From positions 1-53,102 of the forward strand of contig NZ_CP117711.1 in assembly GCF_028622875.1 (NCBI RefSeq): DNA of 53,102 nt, read 5' to 3'. Below the pieces are notes generated by a model. The model was not told where the DNA came from. It ran no database searches and worked only from the letters and a program-made list of their open reading frames with translations. The DNA is from Streptomyces sp. MMBL 11-1. Its GTDB lineage: Bacteria; Actinomycetota; Actinomycetes; Streptomycetales; Streptomycetaceae. Shown here in pieces: positions 31,492-39,442 of the stretch (the first letter of the stretch is position 1; every line of letters begins with the position of its first letter). Made by a program: the position numbers and the translations under genes.

Positions 31492-31517
31492 CGGGTCACC
31501 CAAATTTGGGTGACCCG
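31492..31517. promoter_or_regulatory. Third candidate parS palindrome
   Basis: A 26-bp perfect palindrome centred at 31504/31505 contains the same CACCCAAATTTGGGTG core found twice near parA. It lies in the divergent region between the genes starting at 31407 and 31661, 11 kb from the partition genes. Confidence 0.65.
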
Positions 31518-31527
31518 GGCGCCCCGA

Positions 31528-31543
31528 AGGGCTTGTTATCAGC
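31528..31543 (+). promoter_or_regulatory. Conserved AGGGCTTGTTATC element, copy 2
   Basis: AGGGCTTGTTATCAGC is identical to 2353-2368 and, as there, follows a GGGCGCCCC run. It points toward the plus-strand gene at 31661. Confidence 0.55.
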
Positions 31544-31660
31544 TCCGGTTCGTTGTGCGCGCCCGGTCTGGTGTCTGATCTGCGGTGTCGTAGCTGTACG
31601 GCCCCCCGGGCGGGCAGATATGACATGGGTCGTCATCGGGCACGCACGGGGGTGGTGGGG

Positions 31661-32419
31661 GTGAGCGACGTGTGGTCGCTGCGCCGGTCTCCAGAGGGGA
31701 CGCGACGCGAGCATCGGCGTCAGGAGGAACTGCAGCTGCGCCTGCGCGGGGAGTACGGGCCGGAGTGGTGGGAGGTTCTACCTGCGTTCGCCGGGCTCGC
31801 CGTCGTCGTCGGGTTACCCCTGTCCCTCCTGGGGTGGCTGTGGGTCCGCGCTGGCTGGTGGGCTGCGCTGCTCGGTGCCGCAGCTCTCGCGTACGCGGTA
31901 CGGGCCGCGGTACTCCGCCGTCGAGCGGCGCTGGCCCGCAAGCGCCGGCGCGCTGTGTGCTTCACGCTCGACCAGGTCGACGCGGCCGACGACCGGGGCT
32001 TCCGGCGCATCGTCGGGCGGCTCCTGGTCCGCGACGGCTGGGTGGACGTGCGCGGCGTGCGCGTCAACGACGCGGGTGTGGTGCACCTGGTGGGCAAGCG
32101 CCCCAGCGGCCGGCGGCTCGGCGTCGCCTTCGAGCGCGGGGTGGAAAACGCCGGGCAGGACGGCCCGCGCAGTGCGGCGGCCCTGCGATCGGTGAGCGCG
32201 GCCCCGGAAGCGGAGGCGGAGGAGTCGACCGCAGGTGACCCGCCCGCGCTGCTCCTGGTCGTCAGCTCGGGTTCGTTCGCCCGGGAGCGGGTCCTGTGGG
32301 CGGCCCGGACCGACGTCCGGCTCGTCGATCGCGCGACGCTGCAGCGCTGGGCGGCCGGCGAGGACCTGGCGGTGCTCCTCGACCTCGGCACGGACGACGT
32401 CCTGCCGAACTCCGCGTGA
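31661..32419 (+). CDS. Membrane protein with restriction-endonuclease-like (Mrr-type) domain, probably degenerate (252 aa)
   Basis: Two hydrophobic helices (VLPAFAGLAVVVGLPLSLLG and WWAALLGAAALAYAVRAAVL, about residues 40-90) are followed by LDQVDAADDRGFRRIVGRLL. This and the following GWVDVRGV resemble the start of Mrr_cat nuclease domains. Where active enzymes have D...QxK, this protein reads VVHLVGKRPSGRRLGVAFER, so catalysis is doubtful. A second domain (PPALLLVVSSGSF, RVLWAARTDVRLVD) looks like the C-terminal half of such folds. GTG 31661 has GGTGGGGGT upstream; ATG 31625 is an alternative. The nuclease relation is pattern-based. Confidence 0.65.
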   Translation: MSDVWSLRRSPEGTRREHRRQEELQLRLRGEYGPEWWEVLPAFAGLAVVVGLPLSLLGWLWVRAGWWAALLGAAALAYAVRAAVLRRRAALARKRRRAVCFTLDQVDAADDRGFRRIVGRLLVRDGWVDVRGVRVNDAGVVHLVGKRPSGRRLGVAFERGVENAGQDGPRSAAALRSVSAAPEAEAEESTAGDPPALLLVVSSGSFARERVLWAARTDVRLVDRATLQRWAAGEDLAVLLDLGTDDVLPNSA

Positions 32420-32496
32420 CACGCGCGCTGTGCAGGTCAGTGGCCTGCACGGTGAGCCGTGCGGAACCCCACGACGTCGGCCAAGGGGCACGGGAA

Positions 32497-32525
32497 CGGC
32501 CCCCGTCCGACTGCGACGGGGGCCG
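32497..32525. terminator. Bidirectional hairpin between converging genes
   Basis: An 11-bp stem (CGGCCCCCGTC / GACGGGGGCCG) with a 7-base loop sits between the plus-strand gene ending at 32419 and the minus-strand gene ending at 32543. Confidence 0.7.
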
Positions 32526-32542
32526 GGAAGCGATCTGCTTGA

Positions 32543-33286
32543 TCAGCTGCCGTGTCGGGGCAGACGCTGTTCGGCCAGCTGCTCGACGGCGGTGACCCGG
32601 GCGGCGTCCCATCCGGACTGAGGGGCGAGGCCGGCCAGCATCCCGCGCAGCTTCTTCGCCTCGATGACGGTGACGCCGTGCAGCTCGGTGCGCCCGCGCG
32701 GCGCGGGGACCCTCGCGCCGTGCACGGCGAGGATCGGGCGGACCGGAACCCCCAGCGCCTTCGCGGCCTGCTGCGCCTCCCACACCACGGTCTGCAGCGC
32801 CTTGGTCTGGTCGTAGCGGCCGTAGCGCAGCAGTCCGCCGGTGATGGTGATGCGGGACTTCTTCGACCGCCAGTTCTTACTGTCGACCAGGACCACGCCG
32901 AACAATCCGGCGACCAGGTGATCGAGGTTGGCCTTCGACCCGGGGATGGCCCGGTCGTGCAGTACGGCGTAACCGCGCCGGGCGAGGGGGGCGAGCAGGC
33001 GGGCGGTGTTCTCCTCGCCGTCGGCGCCGGACGTCCAGCTGTTGCGCTGGCGCCGGTAGATCTGGTGGACGCCGTACGCGAGGACGGCGGCGGCGACCAG
33101 TACGCCGACCTGCCACACGGTCACGGTGCCGGCGGCCCAGCCGGTGACGGCGGCGGCCATGGCGGTCAGGGGCAGGGCCCACTTCGCGCGGCGGTGCTGG
33201 GCGGCTCGCTCGGCTGCTCGCTGTAACTCGCCCTGGCGGCGGGCGCTGGCTCCAGCTCCGCCGCGGCGACCGGGTGTGGTCGTCAT
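32543..33286 (-). CDS. NERD-domain membrane protein (247 aa)
   Basis: Two membrane helices (about 40-80: LPLTAMAAAVTGWAAGTVTV, VGVLVAAAVLAYGVHQIY) precede a NERD domain (about 95-200). The domain reads SGADGEENTARLLAPLARRG, DHLVAGLFGVVLVDSKNW and later VPVRPILAVHGARV. The conserved E, D and DxK residues of the nuclease-like core are visible (GEEN, LDH, VDSKNW). NERD proteins are suspected DNA- or RNA-processing enzymes. ATG 33286 overlaps the previous stop. Confidence 0.85.
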   Translation of the reverse strand: MTTTPGRRGGAGASARRQGELQRAAERAAQHRRAKWALPLTAMAAAVTGWAAGTVTVWQVGVLVAAAVLAYGVHQIYRRQRNSWTSGADGEENTARLLAPLARRGYAVLHDRAIPGSKANLDHLVAGLFGVVLVDSKNWRSKKSRITITGGLLRYGRYDQTKALQTVVWEAQQAAKALGVPVRPILAVHGARVPAPRGRTELHGVTVIEAKKLRGMLAGLAPQSGWDAARVTAVEQLAEQRLPRHGS

Positions 33287-33675
33287 GTCGTCCCCTCCTG
33301 CTGGTTGTGGTCGTCGGTGACGAGAGTGGTCTGCAGGTGACCGCGGAACTCCAGCCGGTTCATGAGCAGGGCGTGCGCCTCCTCGCGGCTGATCTGCAGG
33401 TTGAAGTCGTCCTCGGCCCGGCGGACGACGTCGGCCACGCTGATGAGCATGATCCGGGGTGCCCGCCAGTCGGTGACCTGCCGGTTCAAGCTCTCCCGGA
33501 CCGACATGGTGATTGCCCAGTCGGTCGCGTTGAGCAGCTGGCGGCGCCGGTGCTCGGCGGCGGTGCGCCGGGCGTGCTCGGCCCGGTACTCCTGGATGCG
33601 GTGGCGGGCGTGGGGCAGGACGGCGGCGAGCAGAGCCGCGCAGATCACGGCGGCGGCGAGTAACGCGGTGGGCAC
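33283..33675 (-). CDS. Single-span membrane protein (130 aa)
   Basis: GTG 33675 has an excellent ribosome site (GGAGGAAG). The N-terminal helix MPTALLAAAVICAALLAAVL anchors the protein in the membrane. The following 50 residues are Arg/His-rich helix, then WAITMSVRESLNRQVTDW and a small alpha/beta end (IMLISVADVVRRAEDDFNL). The family is not recognised. It is co-translated with the NERD gene. Confidence 0.7.
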   Translation of the reverse strand: MPTALLAAAVICAALLAAVLPHARHRIQEYRAEHARRTAAEHRRRQLLNATDWAITMSVRESLNRQVTDWRAPRIMLISVADVVRRAEDDFNLQISREEAHALLMNRLEFRGHLQTTLVTDDHNQQEGTT

Positions 33676-33678
33676 GGG

Positions 33679-34809
33679 CTACTTCCTCCGGTTCTGGTCC
33701 TGGAGCTGCTGGCGGGCGGTGTCGGCGTCGGCCTGGGCGGTCCGCTTCTCGGTGAGAGCGGTGTCCAGCTCCTTGCGCAGCTCGTCGATTCGGGTCTCCA
33801 GCTCGCCGGCGCGGGTGCGGTAGCCCTCGGCGTCCTCGCGGACCCGGGTCAGGGCGTCGGTCAGCTCGGTGACGACCTTGTCGGCGGCGTCGACCCGGGC
33901 CTTCGCCTCGACCGTGGCCTTCTCGGCGGCCTCCTGGGTGTCGGTGGCCCGCTTGTCGGCGGCGGCCGTCGCGGTCGCGGCCTCGTCCTTCGCCTGCTGG
34001 GCGTCGGCCTCGGCCTTCTCGACGGTCTTCTTCATCTCCTCGACCTGGCGGTTCGCCTCCACCTCCGCCTTGCCCGCCGTGTCCTGGGCTTCCTTGACGC
34101 GCCGGTCGGCCTCGGTCTTGGCGGCGGTGGCCTTCGCCTCGGCCTCCTCGCGAGCCTGTCGGATGGCCTCCTCGGTCTCCTCGCGGACCTGGCGGATCTC
34201 CTCCCGCACGGCGGTGACGTCGGCCTCTGCCTGCGCGCGGACCTGCCCGGTTTCCTCCTCGAACCGGGCCGTCTCCTCCTCCAGCTCGGCGATGGCGCGG
34301 TCGGCGGCCTCCTGGGCTTCCTCGGTCTCGGCGCGGGCGAGGTCGCGCTGACGCACGGCAGCGTCCCGCTCGGTGCCCGCGTTGCTCGCCTTCCTGCGCC
34401 ACTCCGCGACCTGCTGGTCGGCCTGTGCGGCGACGGCGGTGACCTCGGCCTCGGCGGCTTCCGGGTCGGTGACGGTCTGGAGCAGATCGACGTACCGGGC
34501 CAGTTCCCTCCGCAGCTCGTCGACCTTCTCCAGCACGGTGCCCTGCACGATGCCGGCGGTCTTGGCGGCGTCGGTGACGACGCGGTCGGACGGCTCCTCG
34601 GCGGCCTGGGCCTTGGCGCTGCTGGTCTTCCCGCGCTTGGCCCGGTAGGCGCTCATCGCGTTGTGGTCGGGGTCCGTGCAGTATTTCGGCGCCCGGCCCG
34701 GCGAGGTCGGGTCCTTCGGGACCGGCGGGGCGGTGCACTCGGGGAACGCGCACTGCGGCGCTTCCTCGGCGGGGGCCTCGATGGTCGGCTCGGTCTGCTG
34801 CTCGCTCAT
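33679..34809 (-). CDS. Long coiled-coil protein with N-terminal zinc-binding motif (376 aa)
   Basis: Residues 15-50 contain four conserved Cys/His positions (CAFPECTAPPVPKD, KYCTDPDHNA). From about 75 to the end the protein is one Ala/Glu/Arg heptad-rich coiled-coil (for example VREEIRQVREETEEAIRQ, AEADAQQAKDEAATATAAAD). This architecture resembles KfrA-type plasmid proteins that bind DNA at the N-terminus and assemble through the coil, although KfrA has no zinc site. ATG 34809 follows AGGAG. It may organise plasmid DNA or scaffold the transfer apparatus (inference). Confidence 0.72.
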   Translation of the reverse strand: MSEQQTEPTIEAPAEEAPQCAFPECTAPPVPKDPTSPGRAPKYCTDPDHNAMSAYRAKRGKTSSAKAQAAEEPSDRVVTDAAKTAGIVQGTVLEKVDELRRELARYVDLLQTVTDPEAAEAEVTAVAAQADQQVAEWRRKASNAGTERDAAVRQRDLARAETEEAQEAADRAIAELEEETARFEEETGQVRAQAEADVTAVREEIRQVREETEEAIRQAREEAEAKATAAKTEADRRVKEAQDTAGKAEVEANRQVEEMKKTVEKAEADAQQAKDEAATATAAADKRATDTQEAAEKATVEAKARVDAADKVVTELTDALTRVREDAEGYRTRAGELETRIDELRKELDTALTEKRTAQADADTARQQLQDQNRRK

Positions 34810-34904
34810 CTGCAAGAACTCCTACGGGGCGGTGCGGGCGGTGGTGCACGCTGCGGTCGACAGCGTGCCGTATTCGGGGGCGGGTGTGTGGGCCGGTCGG
34901 TGGG

Positions 34905-36107
34905 TCACGCGGCGGTGGTGTAGTGGTCGGCGTTCTCGCGCAGGGCGGTCAGCCGGCCGCGCTGGTGGCCGATGCCCAGGTGGGCCAGTGGGGTGCGGGC
35001 CTGGGGCCAGACGGCGGCGGCGCGCTGGGTGTACTTCCCCGGGGTGAGCAGGACGACGTCGGCGCCGGTCAGTCCCAGCTCGGCGGCCTGGGCGTGCAGT
35101 TCCTCGACGGTGACGCTGCCGGCGTCGTCCCATGTGTGGTCGTACGGCTCGATGACCTGGTCGAGCGGCAGGAAGCCGTGCAACGCGCTGAGGACCAGGA
35201 CGGTGCCGCCGTGGACGGTGAGGGCGTCGGCGGTCCGCCGGGCGTGGGTGTGCAGGGTGCCGCGGTAGAGGTCTCCGGCTTGGGCCGCGTGGCTCAACTT
35301 CGGTCCGGAGCAGGGGATGACGACGACCAGGTCGGGCGCGGGCTGGGTGGCGGCGGGGGAGTCGGCGCCGAACAGGGCCAGCTGCTCGCCGTGCACGGTG
35401 GTGACCGGCCAGCGCGCGGCCGGGGCCTCGACGTGTTCGGCGCTGTCGAGCAGCTGCAGGGCGGCGGCCGGGTCGTAGGCGTCGCGGATCTCGACCCACC
35501 CGTACTCGCCGAGAACTCCGCCGACGGTCCGGGCCTGCTCCCACAGGGGCAGGGCCGGGTCGGCCTCGGGCACTACGACGTCCTGCGGGCCGACCAGGAC
35601 CTCGACGATCCGGCGGAAGGCGACCGCGCGGAAGTAGGCGGCTGCGGTCCGGCGACCGCTGGCGCCCAGGGCCTCGAAGTGGTCGGCGTGCCGGGGCCGG
35701 CGGGCGCACTCGCCGTACATGCGGGCGGCCCAGCTGCCGAGTTGCTCGGCGTGGTCCAGGACGCGGGGGAGCGCGGCGGCGTAGCGGGCGACGTCCTCGG
35801 CGGGGCCGGTGACGCGCAGCGCACGCCCGGACCGGTCGAGGGGGCGGGCCTGCACGCCGAAGCGGACGGCGACGGCGCGGGCGGCCTCGGCGCGCTGCGG
35901 GCCGCGACCGGCGGCGTACGGGAAGTCCAGGCGGACCGCGGCGCGGTGGTGGGCGCGGAGCTGCAGGCGGTCGGTGTCGACGTAGCGCGCGCACCGGGCG
36001 GTGTAGCGGGTGGCGCGCTCCGGTCCCCAGCCGGTGTCCCACAGCGGCCGGCGGGCGGTGGTGCCGTCCGCCCGCCGGATCTCCTGGCCTTCGTCCCGCA
36101 GTCCCAT
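34905..36107 (-). CDS. DUF6884-like protein (400 aa)
   Basis: The C-terminal part (about 250-390) reads DLVVVIPCSGPKLSHAAQAG and continues with LVLSALHGFLPLDQVIEPYD. This is the pattern of DUF6884, a Rossmann-like domain (VVxPCSGxKL, SAxHGLxxxD) related to enzymes of tRNA or nucleobase modification by fold. The N-terminal 230 residues are helical (RYVDTDRLQLRAHHRAAVRL) and unique. ATG 36107 has AAGGGGG at the right distance. Its promoter region carries tandem TGCATT repeats. Confidence 0.75.
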   Translation of the reverse strand: MGLRDEGQEIRRADGTTARRPLWDTGWGPERATRYTARCARYVDTDRLQLRAHHRAAVRLDFPYAAGRGPQRAEAARAVAVRFGVQARPLDRSGRALRVTGPAEDVARYAAALPRVLDHAEQLGSWAARMYGECARRPRHADHFEALGASGRRTAAAYFRAVAFRRIVEVLVGPQDVVVPEADPALPLWEQARTVGGVLGEYGWVEIRDAYDPAAALQLLDSAEHVEAPAARWPVTTVHGEQLALFGADSPAATQPAPDLVVVIPCSGPKLSHAAQAGDLYRGTLHTHARRTADALTVHGGTVLVLSALHGFLPLDQVIEPYDHTWDDAGSVTVEELHAQAAELGLTGADVVLLTPGKYTQRAAAVWPQARTPLAHLGIGHQRGRLTALRENADHYTTAA

Positions 36108-36142
36108 CGGTGCCCCCTTCGTGGTGACTTGTGCAGGATGCC

Positions 36143-36215
36143 AGTCTAATGCATTGCATTGCATTTCGTCAATGCATTTCATCACGAGTGGTGCAATGAA
36201 ACGCAATGTTTTAGG
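36143..36215 (-). promoter_or_regulatory. Promoter with tandem TGCATT repeats
   Basis: On the minus strand TTGACG (36172-36167), 18 bases and TAGACT (36148-36143) form a promoter for the DUF6884 gene. The spacer is AATGCA repeated, and related TGCAATG/AATGCATT units continue upstream to about 36215. The repeats inside the spacer look like an operator that blocks polymerase. Confidence 0.65.
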
Positions 36216-36842
36216 GGTGGCGGCGTGATCGCGGCCGTACGCGCACCGTTCGCGGCGACGGACGGGTGGTGTCACGGCCTGCCGTGCGCGCCGCGGTGCG
36301 GACCGGCCGGGCCGGCGCACGGGGCGGCGGGAGTACGGCGCTGCGCCCCGGTCCGGGCAGGCATGCTGCAACCCGTGCGCCGGCCGACCCCTCCCTCCGC
36401 TGCTGGCCGTCTTTTCCCAGCCCGGAGCACCCGCAGCCGCGCACGCTGCGGGCCACGGAGACTTACGGGCCCGGGGCGCTCCTCCCCCGGCCCCCGGGCG
36501 TCCGCGCCATGGCTCGGGCCGGAGCGGGGTGCTCCCTCGTCGGTTGGGCGTGCGCAGCTCTGCCGCGGTTCTCGGGGGGCCGGAAAGGATCGCGCTCGCG
36601 CGACCGCGCAGCGGCGCCGTAGGCGTCCTTGGAGCGTCCCCCGGGGTTCGTGGCACCCTCCGGGGCCCGATCGGCGAGGGAGTGCACCGCGACCCACCCT
36701 CACCCCAGCTCCCCACCGGCCGGCAGGCCGCAACGCTCCCCCCGCCCCCTCGGAGAGCGGGCCCGCCGGAGGCATCGGTCTGTGCCTCGGCCCCGGTCCG
36801 GGCTGCGGGCGCCCGGGACGCGCCGGACCTCCGCCGGACAGC
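36216..36842. other. Long GC-rich region without a supportable gene
   Basis: About 630 bp between the TGCATT promoter and the terminator of the next operon. Open frames exist on both strands but none has consistent codon bias, a ribosome site and a recognisable product. It contains one copy of the CACGGCCTGCCGTG palindrome (36273-36286). It may carry an unrecognised regulatory or decayed segment. Confidence 0.5.
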
Positions 36843-36874
36843 GCGATGGGGCGAGACCGGCTGGTCTCGCCCCA
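36843..36874 (-). terminator. Strong terminator after the 245-aa gene
   Basis: A 14-bp perfect stem (GATGGGGCGAGACC / GGTCTCGCCCCATC) with a 4-base loop lies 20 bp past the stop at 36894. Confidence 0.75.
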
Positions 36875-36893
36875 TCCTCGATCTGCGGTGCGG

Positions 36894-37631
36894 CTACGCC
36901 GTGGCTGGCGGCGTGCCGATGGCGATGCGGGCGCCGACCAGTTGCCCGGTCTGGGCGGCGGTGCGCAGTGCCCTGACGGCGGCTTTGGTGTCGTGGGCGC
37001 GCGGGTCGAGCCCGCCGACGTTGCCGACGTAGAGCACTGCCCAGCCGTAGCGGGCGGCCTGGGTGAGCCACCCGTCGGGGACGTCCACGGCGCCGGTGAA
37101 GAACTGCCCGCCCTCGGGGTCGAGGATCAGCAGCCCGTCCTCGCCTGCCGGGCCGTGTCCGAGCAGCAGCACCCCGACCCACTCGGCGACCTGCTGCGGG
37201 GCCTGGCGCAGCCGGGTGACCAACTGGAACCCCTGGCCCAGCAGGTGACTGGCGACCACATTGGTCAGCTCGCCCGTGGGGTTGTCGGTGACGACGTACG
37301 CCTTGCCGACGGTCTCGGCGACCAGGACCGGCAGGTCGGCGCCGCCGTGGTCGAGGACGGCGGCCGTCATCGTCATGGCGTAGCCATCCGCCGGTGCGGC
37401 CGGGGCGAAGTCCGGGCCCATTGCGATGACCTGGGAGGGGCCGCACCGGTCGTGGACGTAGACGACGTGGGTGTAGGTGCCGCCGGTGCGCACCACCATG
37501 TTCACGGTCCCGGTCAGCGGCTGGTCGCAGAGGACGCACTGACCGCTGGTCAGGGAGACCTCGGCGGCGCGGGCGAGGCCCTCGGGACCGAGCAGCGCGC
37601 GGACCTCCGGGCTCATCTGCAGCTCAACCAC
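36894..37631 (-). CDS. Hypothetical protein with N-terminal zinc-finger-like motif (245 aa)
   Basis: Residues 30-65 read SGQCVLCDQPLTGTVNMV and then YVHDRCGPSQ, a Cys4/His pattern that may bind zinc. The rest alternates strands and helices (LPVLVAETVGKAYVV, VGVLLLGHGPAGEDGLLIL, RYGWAVLYVGNVGG), like an alpha/beta fold. GTG 37631 overlaps the upstream gene by 8 bp; ATG 37616 is an alternative start. No family is recognised. Confidence 0.7.
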   Translation of the reverse strand: MVELQMSPEVRALLGPEGLARAAEVSLTSGQCVLCDQPLTGTVNMVVRTGGTYTHVVYVHDRCGPSQVIAMGPDFAPAAPADGYAMTMTAAVLDHGGADLPVLVAETVGKAYVVTDNPTGELTNVVASHLLGQGFQLVTRLRQAPQQVAEWVGVLLLGHGPAGEDGLLILDPEGGQFFTGAVDVPDGWLTQAARYGWAVLYVGNVGGLDPRAHDTKAAVRALRTAAQTGQLVGARIAIGTPPATA

Positions 37632-37983
37632 GGGCCTGCTCCTGGTCGTGCTCGTCGAGGACGGCGGCGGCGTGCTCCTGGCGGACGTAGCCGCGGGCGT
37701 CGCTTTCCCATCGGGCGTCGTCGGCCGGGACGGGGCCGTGTCCGGTGCCGTGGACGCGGTCGTGCTCCAGCAGGCGACGGGCGGTGCCCTCGGCGTCCTC
37801 CTCGCTGACCGCCGGGTCCTCGACCTCGGCGAGGACGGGCGCGGCACGGTCGGCGAGGGCGGCCCGGTGCACCAGGTACGTGCGCTCGCGCTGCCGGTCG
37901 CCGGGGTGGACGGTCAGCTCGACGTCCAGGCGCTCGACGGCGGCGGTCGCCCGGAGCAGGGTGAAGGAGTCGGTGGTGCTCAT
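37624..37983 (-). CDS. Small acidic hypothetical protein (119 aa)
   Basis: ATG 37983 has AGAGGAA upstream. The protein (MSTTDSFTLLRATAAVERLD) has a beta-like stretch (LDVELTVHPGDRQRERTYLV) and Glu-rich helices to the end (GYVRQEHAAAVLDEHDQEQ). It is cotranscribed with the 245-residue gene. The function is unknown. Confidence 0.65.
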   Translation of the reverse strand: MSTTDSFTLLRATAAVERLDVELTVHPGDRQRERTYLVHRAALADRAAPVLAEVEDPAVSEEDAEGTARRLLEHDRVHGTGHGPVPADDARWESDARGYVRQEHAAAVLDEHDQEQARG

Positions 37984-38005
37984 CGGTTCCTCTCGATGCT
38001 GGGCC

Positions 38006-38040
38006 GGCGGCCGGAGCCAGCTCGAATGGCTCCGGCCGCC
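38006..38040 (-). terminator. Hairpin with GCTCGAA loop, copy 1
   Basis: A perfect 14-bp stem closes the 7-base loop GCTCGAA, 20 bp past the stop of the 399-residue gene. The loop and the closing CCA/TGG pairs are identical in two other terminators of this plasmid (47859-47891 and 48398-48432), while the outer stem differs. Confidence 0.75.
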
Positions 38041-38059
38041 GTGGTGTTCGGGATGAGGG

Positions 38060-39259
38060 TCACGCCTGCTCGGGGCTGTCGTCGGCTCCGGTCTTCTCGC
38101 GGAGCTTGTGCACGGCCTGCCGTGACATGCGGGCCCGCCCGGCGATGTCGGAGTCGCTGTGGCCCCAGTCGATCGCCCGGCCCGCCAGCTGGCGGCGCTC
38201 GGTGAGGTACTTCTCCAGCCGGGCGCACTCGGCACCGACCACGGCGAGGCGGTCCCAGTCCTGCTCGCGCAGCCGGGCCCGGTGGCTGTAGGCGGCCTCC
38301 CGGGTGCCGAACAGGCGCACGCCTTGCTGCCCGGCGCGCGTCTCCTCGCGCTCGATCCAGGTGTTCAGGGCGGCGTCGGTGGTCTCGGAGGTGATGTCGC
38401 TGGCGTCCAGCACCTTGTGCTCGACGTCCCAGTCGGCGAAGTCCCGTGCCGGCCGGGGGTCACCGTTCATCAGGACGGTGCGGTACCAGGAGCGCACGCC
38501 CAGCACGTCCAGGCTCACGCCGGAGCCGTCGCGGTACGGGGTGCCGAACACCTTCTTCACCTCCTCGTGCCAGTGCTCGTTCGCGCCGATGAACCGCGTC
38601 TGGTACTCGCACTCCTCGGCCAGCTTGTCGAGCGACAGGCCCAGCATCTGAGGGCGGTAGACCTGCGGGAAGCGCTGGACGATCTCGGCGAAGTCGACCA
38701 GGTGGGCGTCGACCTCGCGGGGGGCGGCCTCGCGGTGACGGGAGGTCAAGCGGCAGATGTTGCGGGCCGCGTGGGCGGCGCCGGCCGACCAGTCCAGCTC
38801 ACCGCCCGCCTCGAAGAACTGGTCGAGCAGCTCCTGGGCGTACGGCTTCACCAGCTCCAGCAACACGTTGGCGGCCTCGACGTCGAGGTACGGGTACCCG
38901 GTGAAGCCGCTGTCGACGGTCCAGCTGATCAGCTCCGGCACCGGCTCGAACCACATGTGCGGGCCCGCGGACCCGGGCGGGAACATCTTGCCCGGGTGCC
39001 AGCGGTTCCAGGTCTCGCGCGGGACGTCGTTGACGGCCGTCCACGCGGGGTTCCACGGCTCCCGGTGCTCGGTGCTCTCGTGCCAGCTCAGCTCGCCCGT
39101 GGCGGTGTCCAGCAGGACGTGCTGGTAGTGGCCCGGCGCGTGGCGCCCGGGGATCGGCTCGGACGGGATCACCTGCTCCACCAACGTCACCGCGACCCGG
39201 GGCGCCCGGTAGGTCGCCACCTCGATCTGCGGCACAGGCACGGTCGTCTTGTTGCTCAT
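38060..39259 (-). CDS. Protein with C-terminal helix-turn-helix (399 aa), regulator candidate
   Basis: The last 60 residues end in SDSDIAGRARMSRQAVHKLR, a clear helix-turn-helix. The preceding 330 residues are helical/mixed with conserved-looking aromatic blocks (HYQHVLLDTATGELSWHES, WNRWHPGKMFPPG, YPYLDVEAANVLLELVKPYA), but I recognise no family. ATG 39259 follows GAGGAGAG. Upstream are two 14-bp operator-like sites spaced exactly three helical turns and a copy of the AGGGCTTGTTATC element. The product may bind those sites, or the CACGGCCTGCCGTG palindromes, one of which lies in its own gene. Confidence 0.72.
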   Translation of the reverse strand: MSNKTTVPVPQIEVATYRAPRVAVTLVEQVIPSEPIPGRHAPGHYQHVLLDTATGELSWHESTEHREPWNPAWTAVNDVPRETWNRWHPGKMFPPGSAGPHMWFEPVPELISWTVDSGFTGYPYLDVEAANVLLELVKPYAQELLDQFFEAGGELDWSAGAAHAARNICRLTSRHREAAPREVDAHLVDFAEIVQRFPQVYRPQMLGLSLDKLAEECEYQTRFIGANEHWHEEVKKVFGTPYRDGSGVSLDVLGVRSWYRTVLMNGDPRPARDFADWDVEHKVLDASDITSETTDAALNTWIEREETRAGQQGVRLFGTREAAYSHRARLREQDWDRLAVVGAECARLEKYLTERRQLAGRAIDWGHSDSDIAGRARMSRQAVHKLREKTGADDSPEQA

Positions 39260-39288
39260 CCAGCTCTCCTCACTGAGTTCCGTCTGTC

Positions 39289-39332
39289 GTAAACAGGTTG
39301 ACGGCGTATCAGTCGGACGTCAACCGGTTGAC
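39289..39332. promoter_or_regulatory. Paired operators upstream of the 399-aa HTH gene
   Basis: GTCAACCGGTTGAC (39319-39332) is a perfect 14-bp palindrome. GTAAACAGGTTGAC (39289-39302) is a 12/14 match on the same strand. They are 30 bp apart, three turns of the helix, so bound dimers would sit on one face. They lie 30 bp from the start codon. Confidence 0.7.
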
Positions 39333-39360
39333 AGGGATTGGCCGAAAGGTGGCACAGTCC

Positions 39361-39373
39361 GATAACAAGCCCT
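39361..39373 (-). promoter_or_regulatory. Conserved AGGGCTTGTTATC element, copy 3
   Basis: The minus strand reads AGGGCTTGTTATC, as at 2353 and 31528, 100 bp upstream of the 399-residue gene and pointing toward it. Confidence 0.5.
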
Positions 39374-39425
39374 GCGGTGGGGTCATCGGAAGATCAGGAA
39401 AGAGGCGGCAGCAGCCGGAGGGTGT

Positions 39426-39439
39426 CACGGCCTGCCGTG
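39426..39439. repeat. CACGGCCTGCCGTG palindrome (one of five)
   Basis: The imperfect palindrome CACGGCCTGCCGTG lies between the replication gene and the 399-residue gene. The same 14 bases occur at 36273-36286 and 38111-38124, a one-base variant at 39679-39692, and a slightly shorter copy (ACGGCCTGCCGTG) at 47238-47250. Three of the five fall within 1.6 kb around the rep gene end. Confidence 0.55.
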
Positions 39440-39442
39440 ACG

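Noticed and set aside
36159..37808. A 549-codon plus-strand frame
   Set aside because: It spans a terminator and runs antisense to two good genes; no domain.
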